Shown here: positions 8,043 to 15,596 of the stretch, piece after piece
Position numbering within the stretch: position 1 is the stretch's first letter
Layout of the letters: the number at the start of each line of letters is the position of its first letter
Source of the DNA: a virus
Strand: one strand, 5' to 3'
DNA length: 29,764 bases
IMG/VR virus record: IMGVR_UViG_3300006790_000079
Span: 1-29,764 of that record
Notes under the pieces: generated by a model
The model's input: only the letters and a program-made list of their open reading frames with translations
What the model was told of the DNA's origin: nothing
Database searches by the model: none
Translations under genes and position numbers: made by a program

Positions 8043-8358
8043 CGGCCTGGGCCTCTCGTTGCAGGGCAAAATCGTGGGCGACCGCATCGGCGGCCTCGCG
8101 GTCGGCGGCCGCCTGTTCGACCAGGCGCGTGGTCTGGCGGGCCCCGGAGGCCTCGGCCGATCGGGCGCCGGCGTCGGCCGTGGCGACGGCCGCCTTGCCC
8201 TCGGCCACCTCGGCCCGATGCTCGGCCGCGTTGAACGGATCCCATCGGAAACCGAGACCGCCGAGGATCTGGACGCCGGCCACGGCAAAACAGATCAGCG
8301 CGCCGGCGATCAGGATCCCGTGGACCAGAGTGAAGCGCGAGACGTCGGGCAGCTTCAC
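7879..8358 (-). CDS. Inner-membrane spanin (Rz/LysB-like)
   Basis: 159-residue protein starting at a GTG (8358) that overlaps the stop of the upstream membrane gene (GTGA junction). One N-terminal membrane segment lies at about residues 9 to 32 (LVHGILIAGALICFAVAGVQILG). It is followed by a long alanine, glutamate and arginine-rich helix with coiled-coil character (about 45 to 110), then a Cys-containing tail, LRDSWQRLCELRPAVC. This is the layout of an i-spanin. The lipoprotein gene nested in its 3' half supports the call. The low-complexity proline-rich end is unusual and is partly dictated by the overlapping frame. Confidence 0.75.
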   Translation of the reverse strand: MKLPDVSRFTLVHGILIAGALICFAVAGVQILGGLGFRWDPFNAAEHRAEVAEGKAAVATADAGARSAEASGARQTTRLVEQAAADREAADAVAHDFALQREAQADDSIPLPDGGAGLRDSWQRLCELRPAVCAGHGDAAAARDAGKRPPPVPAPGPAG

Positions 8359-8618
8359 GACGGGGCCATCCGGATCAGGAGGCCGATGACCAGGCCAATC
8401 GCCAGAACAATGCCGCCAATCGGGGCGATGATAGCCCGCTCGCCATAGACGCCGGGGTCGAAAAAGAACCGGACCCAGACAAACCAGCAGATGCCGGCGA
8501 CGATAAGCCCCGGAGTGAAACCGTGGTCGACCACGAAGGTGGCCGCTGCGATGATCAGGACCAATACCAGGAGGGCCAGAACGACGACTGAGACGGCCTT
8601 GTGGAGCTGGGCGAACAT
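8355..8618 (-). CDS. Small membrane protein, holin candidate
   Basis: 87-residue, very hydrophobic protein with three predicted membrane segments: about 9 to 30 (VSVVVLALLVLVLIIAAATFVV), 36 to 54 (FTPGLIVAGICWFVWVRFFF) and 62 to 84 (IIAPIGGIVLAIGLVIGLLI). It sits between the amidase and the spanins and overlaps neither by more than four bases. Size, topology and context fit a holin that releases the endolysin, but no family signature is recognised and two other membrane genes upstream are alternatives. Confidence 0.6.
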   Translation of the reverse strand: MFAQLHKAVSVVVLALLVLVLIIAAATFVVDHGFTPGLIVAGICWFVWVRFFFDPGVYGERAIIAPIGGIVLAIGLVIGLLIRMAPS

Positions 8619-9079
8619 CAGCGCGAGCCCTTACGTTCGGCCCACCAGGCCGCGACGTCGAAGGTCGGGCAGGCCTTGACCCACTCGCCCGGCTCGACCC
8701 GGCCATTGCCGTTGCGGTCAGGCGACAGGTCGCGGTGGCCGCAAACCCGGGCGCGGGGATGGCGCGTGGTCAGGGTGCCCAGCAGCTGCTCGAGCGCGGC
8801 GTACTGGTCCGGCGTGAAGTTCGTCTCGGCCGTCATGTCGGGCTTCACGCCGCCGACCATGCAGATGCCGAGGCTATTGGCGTTGTGGCCCTGGACGTGC
8901 GCGCCCATGACTGTTTCGGGACGGCCCTTCTCGACCGTGCCATCGCGGCGAATGACGTAGTGATAGCCGACGTCGCGCCAGCCCTTGGCCCTGTGCATGG
9001 CGCGGATTTCGGCGACGCCGATGTCGCGGACGGCGGGGGTGGCCGAACAGTGGACCACGAGCAGGCTGATGGTCTTCAT
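8618..9079 (-). CDS. N-acetylmuramoyl-L-alanine amidase endolysin
   Basis: 153-residue Amidase_2 (T7 lysozyme fold) enzyme that cuts the amide bond between muramic acid and the peptide stem of peptidoglycan. Zinc ligands expected in the family are visible: His10 (LLVVHCSAT), His115 (VCGHRDLSP) and Cys137 (WVKACPTFD). Tyr40 (VGYHYVI) and Lys135 fit the catalytic positions. A DRNGNGRVEPGE loop near 121 to 132 resembles the Asp/Asn-rich insert often found in these phage amidases. There is no signal peptide, so export depends on a holin. An AAGGA-like SD about ten bases upstream supports the ATG at 9079. P2 itself uses a different endolysin, gpK. Confidence 0.94.
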   Translation of the reverse strand: MKTISLLVVHCSATPAVRDIGVAEIRAMHRAKGWRDVGYHYVIRRDGTVEKGRPETVMGAHVQGHNANSLGICMVGGVKPDMTAETNFTPDQYAALEQLLGTLTTRHPRARVCGHRDLSPDRNGNGRVEPGEWVKACPTFDVAAWWAERKGSR

Positions 9080-9081
9080 CG

Positions 9082-9417
9082 TCAGGTGTCCTTTGAAGGG
9101 GCCGGGTCTTCCCGGTCAAAATCGACGTCGAGCTCGACGCCACCGGCCTTGACGCCGACGCGGCCGGCGCGGCCGAAGGCCAGGGTGACCATGACGAGGG
9201 CGACGATGGCGGTGCTGGCCAGCCCCATCCAGGTGGCGCCCTGAATGCGGGCCAGCCAGACGGTCTCGGCGTCGGGGAAGCGACCGTGAAGGAGCCAGGC
9301 CTGGACATGCGCGGCCAGAGCCGTCGCCACCAGCCCGCCGCCCAGCATCAGGGCGAAGCGAATCATGGGCAGGGCCTTCAGCAGGGCGAACAGCTGGCCG
9401 GGCTTGATCCGGATCAT
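9082..9417 (-). CDS. Two-pass membrane protein of the lysis cassette
   Basis: 111-residue protein with two hydrophobic segments, about 19 to 40 (IRFALMLGGGLVATALAAHVQAW) and 63 to 82 (ATWMGLASTAIVALVMVTLAF). A charged tail follows that ends in a strand-like VELDVDFDRED. It overlaps the upstream gene by ATGA and lies just before the endolysin, the position of a holin or antiholin in many P2-like phages. No named family is recognised; it could equally be a class II holin or a lysis regulator. Confidence 0.65.
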   Translation of the reverse strand: MIRIKPGQLFALLKALPMIRFALMLGGGLVATALAAHVQAWLLHGRFPDAETVWLARIQGATWMGLASTAIVALVMVTLAFGRAGRVGVKAGGVELDVDFDREDPAPSKDT

Positions 9418-9644
9418 GACGGCTCTCGCTCGAGGCGATCGCGGATCCACGCGACGTCGCGCTGGACTGCCACCAGGTCGCCATTGGCCAGGGGCTGGGT
9501 GCGGGCCTCGAGCGTCTTGAGGCGCTGCTCGCCCTGGGCACCGAAGAAGACCCAGCCCGCGACGGTGATCGAGGCGGCCCACAGGAAGGCGACCTTGGAC
9601 CAGTTGATCGGCGGATTGATCGGCTGCGGATGATGCGCGGTCAT
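9414..9644 (-). CDS. Single-pass membrane protein of the lysis cassette
   Basis: 76-residue protein with one membrane segment (about 18 to 37, KVAFLWAASITVAGWVFFGA) followed by a helical, charged tail (EQRLKTLEARTQPL, then QRDVAWIRDRLERE) with coiled-coil character. The proline-rich N-terminus would face the cytoplasm and the tail the periplasm, or the reverse. It follows tail gene X after one base and overlaps the next membrane gene. It may be a holin partner or pinholin-like regulator; the function is not established by sequence. Confidence 0.6.
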   Translation of the reverse strand: MTAHHPQPINPPINWSKVAFLWAASITVAGWVFFGAQGEQRLKTLEARTQPLANGDLVAVQRDVAWIRDRLEREPS

Positions 9645-9645
9645 A

Positions 9646-9873
9646 TCAGTCCCACAGATTGATCGTTGGCGGGGTGGCCGGGAGGGTCGCGGCCGCGGGG
9701 ATCACGATGCCCTGGCCGGCCTGCAGGATCGGGCCCTGGTCGGCGAGGTTCGGGTTGGCGTCGAGCACCTGCTCCACGGCAGGCGATCCCTTGCCGAGAA
9801 CGCGATAGACCAAGGCGTCGACGGTCTCGCCAGCCTCGGCCTCGACGCGGATGGATGTTGCCAGACGCGCCAT
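9646..9873 (-). CDS. X: Tail protein X (LysM-like)
   Basis: 75-residue homologue of P2 gpX (67 residues), a short LysM-like tail protein. The sequence VEAEAGETVDALVYRVLGKGSPAVEQVLDANPNLADQGPILQAGQGIVIP is the characteristic single LysM unit, and it ends with the conserved TINLWD. The ATG at 9873 overlaps the L stop (TGATG); a GTG one codon upstream is possible. It lies between head completion L and the lysis genes as in P2. Confidence 0.93.
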   Translation of the reverse strand: MARLATSIRVEAEAGETVDALVYRVLGKGSPAVEQVLDANPNLADQGPILQAGQGIVIPAAATLPATPPTINLWD

Positions 9874-10367
9874 CACAGCGCCTCTGCAATGACCCGCGGC
9901 CGACCGAGGAAGTCCCGGACGGCCCAGGCGACGTTGCGGGTGTGGATGTCGATGTCGGCCGACAGTTCCTCGGCCCGATCGGCGCCGGCCGAGGTGAGAC
10001 GCGAGCCGATCTGACGCTCGGCCAGATCAGCGCCGACGACTGAATAGACCGCGCGATTGAAGCGCATGACGTAGTCGCTGACGCCGTCCACCATGATCCG
10101 GGCCGGCACGGCCGCGAGGCTCGTGTAACCGGCCGCCTCCTGATCGACGCGCCAGTCGGCCAGCGCAGCGGCGACGTCGAGCATCGCCTGGCGAACAGCG
10201 TCGCGCAGTCGATCAGGCGTCACCGTAGTGTCGATGCGGATGGCGTCCCGGACGGCGGTGATGTTCATGTTCGGCCACCAGCCGTCGAACATGACCGCAT
10301 CGGCCGCCGGGGGCGGCGCCGGTGGCTCGGTGTCCGAGTTCGGAGGGTTGAAGACAAAGCCGGACAT
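9873..10367 (-). CDS. L: Head completion/stabilisation protein L
   Basis: 164-residue homologue of P2 gpL (169 residues), which seals the filled head for tail attachment. Family marks are DGWWPNMNITAVRDAIRID, the ALADWRVDQEAAGYTSLAAVPA block (compare the P2 GYSSLADVPA) and FNRAVYSVVGADLAERQ. It closes with AWAVRDFLGRPR. It is separated from M by about 120 bases that contain a strong inverted repeat, and its stop overlaps the X start. Confidence 0.93.
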   Translation of the reverse strand: MSGFVFNPPNSDTEPPAPPPAADAVMFDGWWPNMNITAVRDAIRIDTTVTPDRLRDAVRQAMLDVAAALADWRVDQEAAGYTSLAAVPARIMVDGVSDYVMRFNRAVYSVVGADLAERQIGSRLTSAGADRAEELSADIDIHTRNVAWAVRDFLGRPRVIAEAL

Positions 10368-10400
10368 GGGTCACACGGGCGGGAGGAAGGCCCGGTTTAC

Positions 10401-10465
10401 GGCGGTGGGGGACCGGCGCGACGATGGACGGATTGGGGACGCCGTCGTCTGCCGGTCCCGCCGCC
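10401..10465. repeat. Strong inverted repeat between M and L
   Basis: Arms GGGACCGGC (10409-10417) and GCCGGTCCC (10451-10459) pair perfectly. An outer GGCGG/CCGCC extension and an inner GACGA/TCGTC pair (10420-10424 with 10445-10449) add to the stem. No T-run follows in the leftward direction, so a simple intrinsic terminator is unlikely. In the leftward late mRNA it would form a large hairpin in the only sizeable gap of the head operon. Confidence 0.7.
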
Positions 10466-10486
10466 GAGCGCCGGGGGGCGAAGGTG

Positions 10487-11470
10487 TCAGGCGCCTGCCC
10501 CGCCCTGCTCGGGCGGGGTCTGGGCCTCTGGTGAATTCTCGGGCAGCGCGCCGGCCTTCTTGAGGGCGCTCTGCAGCTGGGTGATCGGCTTCTTGACGCC
10601 GACCCTTTCGTCGAGCTGCAGGGCGCGCTGATAGCAGCGCAACGCCTGGCCCTGACGCGCGGTCAGGTCGTCGGCGTCGTCTTCCTTGGCGCCCGCGAGG
10701 ATGGCCATGCCGAGCGCGCGGTGCAGCTTGGCGCTGATCTCGTCGTGGATGTCGGCATCGACGAGTTCGATCAGGTCCTCGATCGCGGGCAGGACGGCGG
10801 CCGGGAAGGCCCGCGCGGCGTCCTCGCCCGCTTCATAGGCACGGATGGCAGCCTCGGAGACCTGCTCAACCACAAAGGCCGGCGTCTCGCGCTTGAAGCG
10901 GTCGGGCATGGCCAGGCCGTTCAGCAGGGCGTGCTCGATCATGGGCATGGCGCCCTCGATGTCGCCGGTGTCGATGCGCCAGGCCATCAGGGCGGTGAAG
11001 ACCTGGTCCAGCGGCGAGGCCGAGGCCTTGCCGGCCTTGATCATGCCATCGATCCAGCCGGCGTAACCGGGCAGGAGCTCGGCCTTCAGGGCGATCTTGC
11101 GCTCGATGGACTGGATGTCCTTCAGGCGCCGCTGATCCTCCTGCAGCTGCAGCATGACCTTGGCCGCTTCCCGCTCGCGCTCGCTGCGGTTCGAGTCGTT
11201 GTCGTTCTCGGCCATGGCCTGAACGTTGACGCCCCCCGCGGCGAGCACTCGCCCGGCGCTGGCCGCGATCAGGAAGGCTTTTCGCTGCGCCGCGGCCGAC
11301 AGCACTCGCGGGCGGCGGGGCGCCTCGACAGTGACCTCGGGCATGAAGGCCGGCACCGGTCGGGGCTTCTTGCGCGTCCGCGCCTTTTCGGCCGCCTGGG
11401 TGGCGGCTTCGATCTCGGCCTGTTTGCGGGCTTCGGCCTTTTCACGGGCGAGGGCAGCGACGGACTTCAC
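10487..11470 (-). CDS. M: Terminase small subunit M
   Basis: 327-residue homologue of P2 gpM (247 residues), the DNA-recognition subunit of the packaging terminase. Homology to P2 begins near residue 58 (LSAAAQRKAFLIAASAGRV) and is clear in LQLQEDQRRLKDIQSIERK, LLPGYAGWIDGMIKAGK, LMAWRIDTGDIEGAMPMIEHALLNGLAMPDRFKR and ISAKLHRALGMAI, ending in an ALQLDERVGVKKPI repeat-like helix. The first 57 residues, rich in Ala, Arg, Lys and Glu, are an added coiled segment. Start GTG at 11470 is supported by an AGGAG SD eight to nine bases upstream. It follows capsid N. Confidence 0.92.
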   Translation of the reverse strand: MKSVAALAREKAEARKQAEIEAATQAAEKARTRKKPRPVPAFMPEVTVEAPRRPRVLSAAAQRKAFLIAASAGRVLAAGGVNVQAMAENDNDSNRSEREREAAKVMLQLQEDQRRLKDIQSIERKIALKAELLPGYAGWIDGMIKAGKASASPLDQVFTALMAWRIDTGDIEGAMPMIEHALLNGLAMPDRFKRETPAFVVEQVSEAAIRAYEAGEDAARAFPAAVLPAIEDLIELVDADIHDEISAKLHRALGMAILAGAKEDDADDLTARQGQALRCYQRALQLDERVGVKKPITQLQSALKKAGALPENSPEAQTPPEQGGAGA

Positions 11471-11516
11471 GGATCAGCTCCTGGAGTGGACGGGCGAGGT
11501 TCAGCGAGGCGCCGGC

Positions 11517-12557
11517 TTAGGGCGCCGGCGTCGGGCCGAACTGGATGTTCTCGATCAGCAGGGCCCAGTCGTGATCCTCGACCACGTAGTCCTCGTTGAC
11601 CGACTCGTAGGTCTCGATCCGGCTGCGCTTGGCGTTGTCGACCACGGTGCGCCGGCGGGTGCCCTCGTGCTCGTAGATCGACAGGTTCTTGCGCGGCGTG
11701 ATCAGGATGCCGTTCTCGAGCATGTAGGCCACGCGTCCGGCCGGACGGCCGCCGAGCTGCTTCTTGGACATCAGGACGTCGAGGGCCAGACGCTCGGTCG
11801 GCTTCTCTTCCTGGTCGACCATCGGGAAGTACTTCTCGTGCAGCAGGCCGTCGCCGACCAGGCACTCGAGGGCCGTGTCCGCCCGCACCCAGGCCGGGAG
11901 GAAGGAGTGGATGGCGTCATAGACCAGGGCGTCGAGGTTCCGGTAGTCGCCATTGCCGGCGGGGTCGATGATGATCAGGCCAGCTTCAGTGCCGCCCTCG
12001 TCGAAGACGTGGGTCGGCTTGTTCACGCGGATCTTCTCGCACCAGCCGACATTGACATCCTGCAGGAGCGGGTTGGCGACGCGATCGGTCTGGGCCGCAG
12101 CCGAGGTGCCATTGAAGCCGATGATGATGCGGTCGCGGGCCTGTTGCTGGACAACCTGGCCGGACAGGCGCTGCTGGAAGTTCGGGAACTTCGACCACAG
12201 GTCGAGCTTGGCGTAGCTGACGTGAGTGTCGGAGTTGGTCTGCTTGGTCAGGAACCCATCCTTGTCGAGGGTGGTGGGGTCCTGCGTCGCGCGGTCGTTG
12301 GCGTCGGTGTTGGTGCGGCCAGCCAGCGTCGAGCCGATGCCCAGGCCGATCTTCTCGCCCGACTGCTCGGGCACCGGCACGATGTTGATCGAGCTGAGGA
12401 AGGCGGACGATTCCTGCTGCTTTTCGATCAGGCGTTGCTGGACCGACGGGGCGACCGTGAAGGCCTTCTCGCTGCGGACGGTCTGGCCGTCGACCTCGTT
12501 GATGCGGGCCTGTTGGTCCAGCCAGTTGTTGTAGGCGACGCGGGTCGTATTGCGCAT
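11517..12557 (-). CDS. N: Major capsid protein N
   Basis: 346-residue homologue of P2 gpN (357 residues), an HK97-fold capsid precursor. The resemblance is close along the length: MRNTTRVAYNNWLDQQARIN, FTVAPSVQQRLIEKQQESSAFLSSINIVPVPEQSGEKIG, a KLDLWSKFPNFQQRL block, IIIGFNGTSAAAQTDR, NPLLQDVNVGW, DYRNLDALVYDAI, EKYFPMVDQEE and a final ESVNEDYVVEDHDWALLIENI. In P2 the first 31 residues are removed by the O protease; the corresponding N-terminal stretch is present here. It sits between O and M as in P2. Confidence 0.96.
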   Translation of the reverse strand: MRNTTRVAYNNWLDQQARINEVDGQTVRSEKAFTVAPSVQQRLIEKQQESSAFLSSINIVPVPEQSGEKIGLGIGSTLAGRTNTDANDRATQDPTTLDKDGFLTKQTNSDTHVSYAKLDLWSKFPNFQQRLSGQVVQQQARDRIIIGFNGTSAAAQTDRVANPLLQDVNVGWCEKIRVNKPTHVFDEGGTEAGLIIIDPAGNGDYRNLDALVYDAIHSFLPAWVRADTALECLVGDGLLHEKYFPMVDQEEKPTERLALDVLMSKKQLGGRPAGRVAYMLENGILITPRKNLSIYEHEGTRRRTVVDNAKRSRIETYESVNEDYVVEDHDWALLIENIQFGPTPAP

Positions 12558-12620
12558 GGTTCGGTTCCGGTGTGAGCGTTCAGGCTGGAGGGGGCGGTCT
12601 GGGTGGCGGAGCGGAGCGGG

Positions 12621-13529
12621 TTAGAAGTCGACCTGCTCGTTGTTGTCGCCCGTGGCATCGGGGCGGCGGGTGTAGGTGTCGGACGGGGTGCGCTCGATCG
12701 TGGCCTTCAGCCCGGCGAATTCGCTCTGCAGCCGGGCCATGTCGGCGCGGTGCTGGGTGGCCATGGCCTCTCGGTCAGCCTTCATGGCGGCGGCCATGTC
12801 GCCGACCAGGGCGGTGAAGCCCTGCATCATGGCAGCGCTCGGATCAGCGGGCGGAGTTTCGGGCTGTTGCGGCGGGGTCGGCTCGGGCTTCTTGCCGTCC
12901 AGCAGGGCCGAGAACTTGGCCAGCACCTTGTCCAGGGCGGACTCGGTCGCGGCGTTCGGGGCGGTTTCGAATTCGATAGTGGTGTCGATCAGGGCCGAGA
13001 ACAGGCTGGTGGCGTGCTGCTTGCGCGCATCGAGTTCGGCCTTCAGCTGCTGGGCGAAGGTATTGTCCGCCTTGGCGGTGAACTTCAGGGCCTCCGTGCC
13101 CAGGCTGGCCGGGTTGTCGGTGACGGCCAGGCCCATCAGGTAGCACTTGCCGGTGCCGGCGAAGTTCGGCTCGACCTCGATCGAGGTGTAGATCTTCTGG
13201 CGGGCCTTGTTGAACTTGATCAACTGATCGGTCGGGTCGATCTGGGCGAACAGGGCCAGGCGCTTTTCGGTCTTGCCGGCCAGTTCGATCTCGACCTCTT
13301 CGGTCTTGACCGCGAGGACGTCCCCATAGGCGATGAAGGGGCCCTCGGCCGAATAGCCCTTGATGTGCTCCATATTGACCCGGGCGCCGAAGGTCGCCGG
13401 GTTGTAGCTGGCGGCGATCTCGAGCAGCCAGTTCCGCTCGATGGTGCGGCCATCCGAGGCGGTCGACCCTTCGACGGCGACACGGAAGAACTTGGACTTG
13501 GGGGTCGACAGAGCGGTCGTATCGGACAT
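12621..13529 (-). CDS. O: Capsid scaffolding protein with serine protease, O
   Basis: 302-residue homologue of P2 gpO (284 residues), an internal scaffold with an N-terminal protease that cleaves head proteins. Start is the ATG at 13529 (MSDTTALSTPKSKFFRVAVEG). Asp26 (ASDGRTI), His55 (NMEHIKG) and Ser116 (YTSIEV) fall at nearly the same spacing as the P2 catalytic residues Asp19, His48 and Ser107. The C-terminal half is helical with an alanine, methionine and glutamine-rich scaffold part (about 210 to 285), preceded by a proline-rich linker, PEPTPPQQPETPP. It heads the leftward head operon; the late element copy 3 lies about 110 bases upstream. Confidence 0.95.
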   Translation of the reverse strand: MSDTTALSTPKSKFFRVAVEGSTASDGRTIERNWLLEIAASYNPATFGARVNMEHIKGYSAEGPFIAYGDVLAVKTEEVEIELAGKTEKRLALFAQIDPTDQLIKFNKARQKIYTSIEVEPNFAGTGKCYLMGLAVTDNPASLGTEALKFTAKADNTFAQQLKAELDARKQHATSLFSALIDTTIEFETAPNAATESALDKVLAKFSALLDGKKPEPTPPQQPETPPADPSAAMMQGFTALVGDMAAAMKADREAMATQHRADMARLQSEFAGLKATIERTPSDTYTRRPDATGDNNEQVDF

Positions 13530-13628
13530 CGGGGCCTCGGGTGATGGGCGTTCGAAGCGCCGGATGCGGCGCGGACTGATCGGGCCGCAGATCACCGCGA
13601 TGCGGCGCGCCTTCTCAAGGCGGGGCTG

Positions 13629-13650
13629 TTGTGCCGTGCGGTGCTGACAA
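13629..13650. promoter_or_regulatory. Late-operon element, copy 3 (between divergent O and P)
   Basis: 22-bp TTGT-N14-ACAA element identical to copy 2. It lies between the divergent starts of O (13529, leftward) and P (13698, rightward), where P2 has its divergent PP and PO late promoters. Its centre is 110 bases from the O start and 58 to 59 bases from the P start, so one site could serve both directions. Confidence 0.6.
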
Positions 13651-13697
13651 CAGGGAGGCGAAGGGCCGCCGCGCGCGCGCGGTTAGCGTCCGCCCCG

Positions 13698-15596
13698 ATG
13701 AAACAGCGGCCCCAGAAAGCAGAAGGAGCACCCGACGGCGGTCCCGACGACCTCGGGGCGATGCTGGCTGCGAACAGCGGGTTCGGGTTTCCGGTCGCGG
13801 CCATGCTGGACGCTCGGCGCGCGGCCAAATTCCTCTATTGGGCCTGCTGGCGGCTGTGCGACATCGCCGAGCTGATGGGTGTGCCCGAGGGCACGATCGC
13901 CAGCTGGAAGGCGCGCGAGGAGTGGGACAAGGCCAGCTCGCTCGAGCGCATGGAGGGGGTGACCGAGGCCCGCTATATCGCCGTCGCGATGAAGGACCGG
14001 AAGTCCGGCCTGGACTTCAAGGAGCTGGACCTGCTGGGCCGCCAGGCCGAGCGCTTCGCGCGGATCCGCAAGTTTGAGGGCGGCGGCAATGAAGCCGACC
14101 TGAACCCCAAGATCGCCAATCGTAACGCCGGGCCGAAGAAGAAGCCCGAGCGCAACCGAATCACGCCGGACCAGGCCGAGATCCTGAAGGCGCGGTTCCT
14201 GGAGATCCTGTTCGACTACCAGGCGGGGTGGTGGTCAAAGCGCGAGCTGCGGAGCCGCAACATCCTGAAGAGCCGGCAGATCGGGGCGTCCTACTATTTC
14301 GCGCTCGAGAAGCTGATCGTCGCGCTCGAGACCGGCAAGAACCAGATCTGGCTGTCGGCCTCCAAGAGCCAGGCCCATATCGCCCGCGGCTATGTGCGGG
14401 CGTTCGTCATGGAGACGATCGGCGTCGAGCTGAGCGGCGATCCGATCCTGATCGACCGGGGCGAGGCGGAGGACGGGCGGCCCCTGGAGCAGCCGACCCT
14501 CTATTACCTGGGCACCAATGCGCGCACGGCGCAGGGCTATCACGGCGACTTCTACTTCGACGAATATTTCTGGGTCTTCGGCTTCCAGGTACTGAAGAAG
14601 GTCGCCTCGGGCATGGCGATGCAGAAGCGGTACCGGAAGACCTTCTTTTCGGCACCGAGCTCGGTCACGCACGAGGCCTATCAGTTCTGGACCGGCCAGG
14701 AGTGGAACAAGAAGCGGCCGAAGGATCGCCGCGTCGATTTCGACACCACCTGGAAGGCGACCAAGGACGGGTTGTTGCTACCCGACCGCATCTGGCGCCA
14801 GACGGTGACGATCGAGGATGCGGAGCGGGGCGGCAACGACCTGTTCGACATCGAGGAGCTGCGCGACGAGTACTCGGGCCCCGAGTTCGCCAATCTGCTG
14901 ATGTGCCAGTTCGTCGACGACACCCTGTCGGTGTTCCCGATGACGATCCTGACGCCTTGCATGGTCGACGAGCAAGACGTCTGGCCCGACGTTGACCACG
15001 TGCGGATCACTCTGGGCTTCGGCAAGCCGTATGATGGTGAGGTCTGGCTGTCCTATGACCCGAACGGGGACGGTGAGAACGCCGACGCTGCGGGCCTGAT
15101 CGTGCTGGCGCCGCCGCGGACGCCGGGCGGCAAGTTCCGCGTTCTGGAGCGTCGGCAGTTCAAGGGCAGCGACTTCACCGAGCAGGCCGAGGTGATCCGG
15201 CAGTACACCCAGCGCTACAACGTCACCAAGATCGACATCGACAAGACCGGTATCGGCAATGCCGTCTTCCAGCTGGTGAAGACCTTCTTCCCCCGGGCCA
15301 CCGGCCACCAGTACGATCCGTTCGTGAAGACCCAGATGGTCTACAAGGCGCTCGACGTCGTATGTAAACATCGCATCGAGATCCCGGCCGGGTTCACGGA
15401 CCTGCTCGGCGCGCTGATGTCGATCCGGCGCACCATGACGGCGTCCGGCCGGCATGTGACCTATGAGGCCAGCCGCACCAAGAACAGCGGCCATGCAGAC
15501 CTGGCCTGGGCCCTGTTCCAATCCCTGATCAATGAACCCATCGAGGCCGCCATCGGCGGCGGCTCGAGCTCTCGCGTGGTGATCTCCCATGACTAG
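13698..15596 (+). CDS. P: Terminase large subunit (ATPase/nuclease) P
   Basis: 632-residue packaging motor, homologous to P2 gpP. An N-terminal helix-turn-helix lies at about residues 42 to 72 (RAAKFLYWACWRLCDIAELMGVPEGTIASWK), as in P2. The ATPase domain has a deviant Walker A (ILKSRQIGAS, about 188 to 200) and a Walker B-like FDEYFW (about 286 to 292). The RNase H-like nuclease domain has acidic motifs in LSYDPNGDGENADAA, IDIDKTGIGNAV and the C-terminal SGHADLAWAL. I choose the ATG at 13698; an in-frame TTG at 13629 would read through the late element and is unlikely. The stop overlaps the portal start by eight bases. Confidence 0.95.
   Translation: MKQRPQKAEGAPDGGPDDLGAMLAANSGFGFPVAAMLDARRAAKFLYWACWRLCDIAELMGVPEGTIASWKAREEWDKASSLERMEGVTEARYIAVAMKDRKSGLDFKELDLLGRQAERFARIRKFEGGGNEADLNPKIANRNAGPKKKPERNRITPDQAEILKARFLEILFDYQAGWWSKRELRSRNILKSRQIGASYYFALEKLIVALETGKNQIWLSASKSQAHIARGYVRAFVMETIGVELSGDPILIDRGEAEDGRPLEQPTLYYLGTNARTAQGYHGDFYFDEYFWVFGFQVLKKVASGMAMQKRYRKTFFSAPSSVTHEAYQFWTGQEWNKKRPKDRRVDFDTTWKATKDGLLLPDRIWRQTVTIEDAERGGNDLFDIEELRDEYSGPEFANLLMCQFVDDTLSVFPMTILTPCMVDEQDVWPDVDHVRITLGFGKPYDGEVWLSYDPNGDGENADAAGLIVLAPPRTPGGKFRVLERRQFKGSDFTEQAEVIRQYTQRYNVTKIDIDKTGIGNAVFQLVKTFFPRATGHQYDPFVKTQMVYKALDVVCKHRIEIPAGFTDLLGALMSIRRTMTASGRHVTYEASRTKNSGHADLAWALFQSLINEPIEAAIGGGSSSRVVISHD

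Noticed and set aside
7246-8448. 400-codon rightward frame across R and the spanins
   Set aside because: Compositionally biased, no domain, and overlapped by several recognised leftward genes.
13629-13697. TTG start of the large terminase at 13629
   Set aside because: It would translate through the late element; the ATG at 13698 is a better start and gives a normal length.
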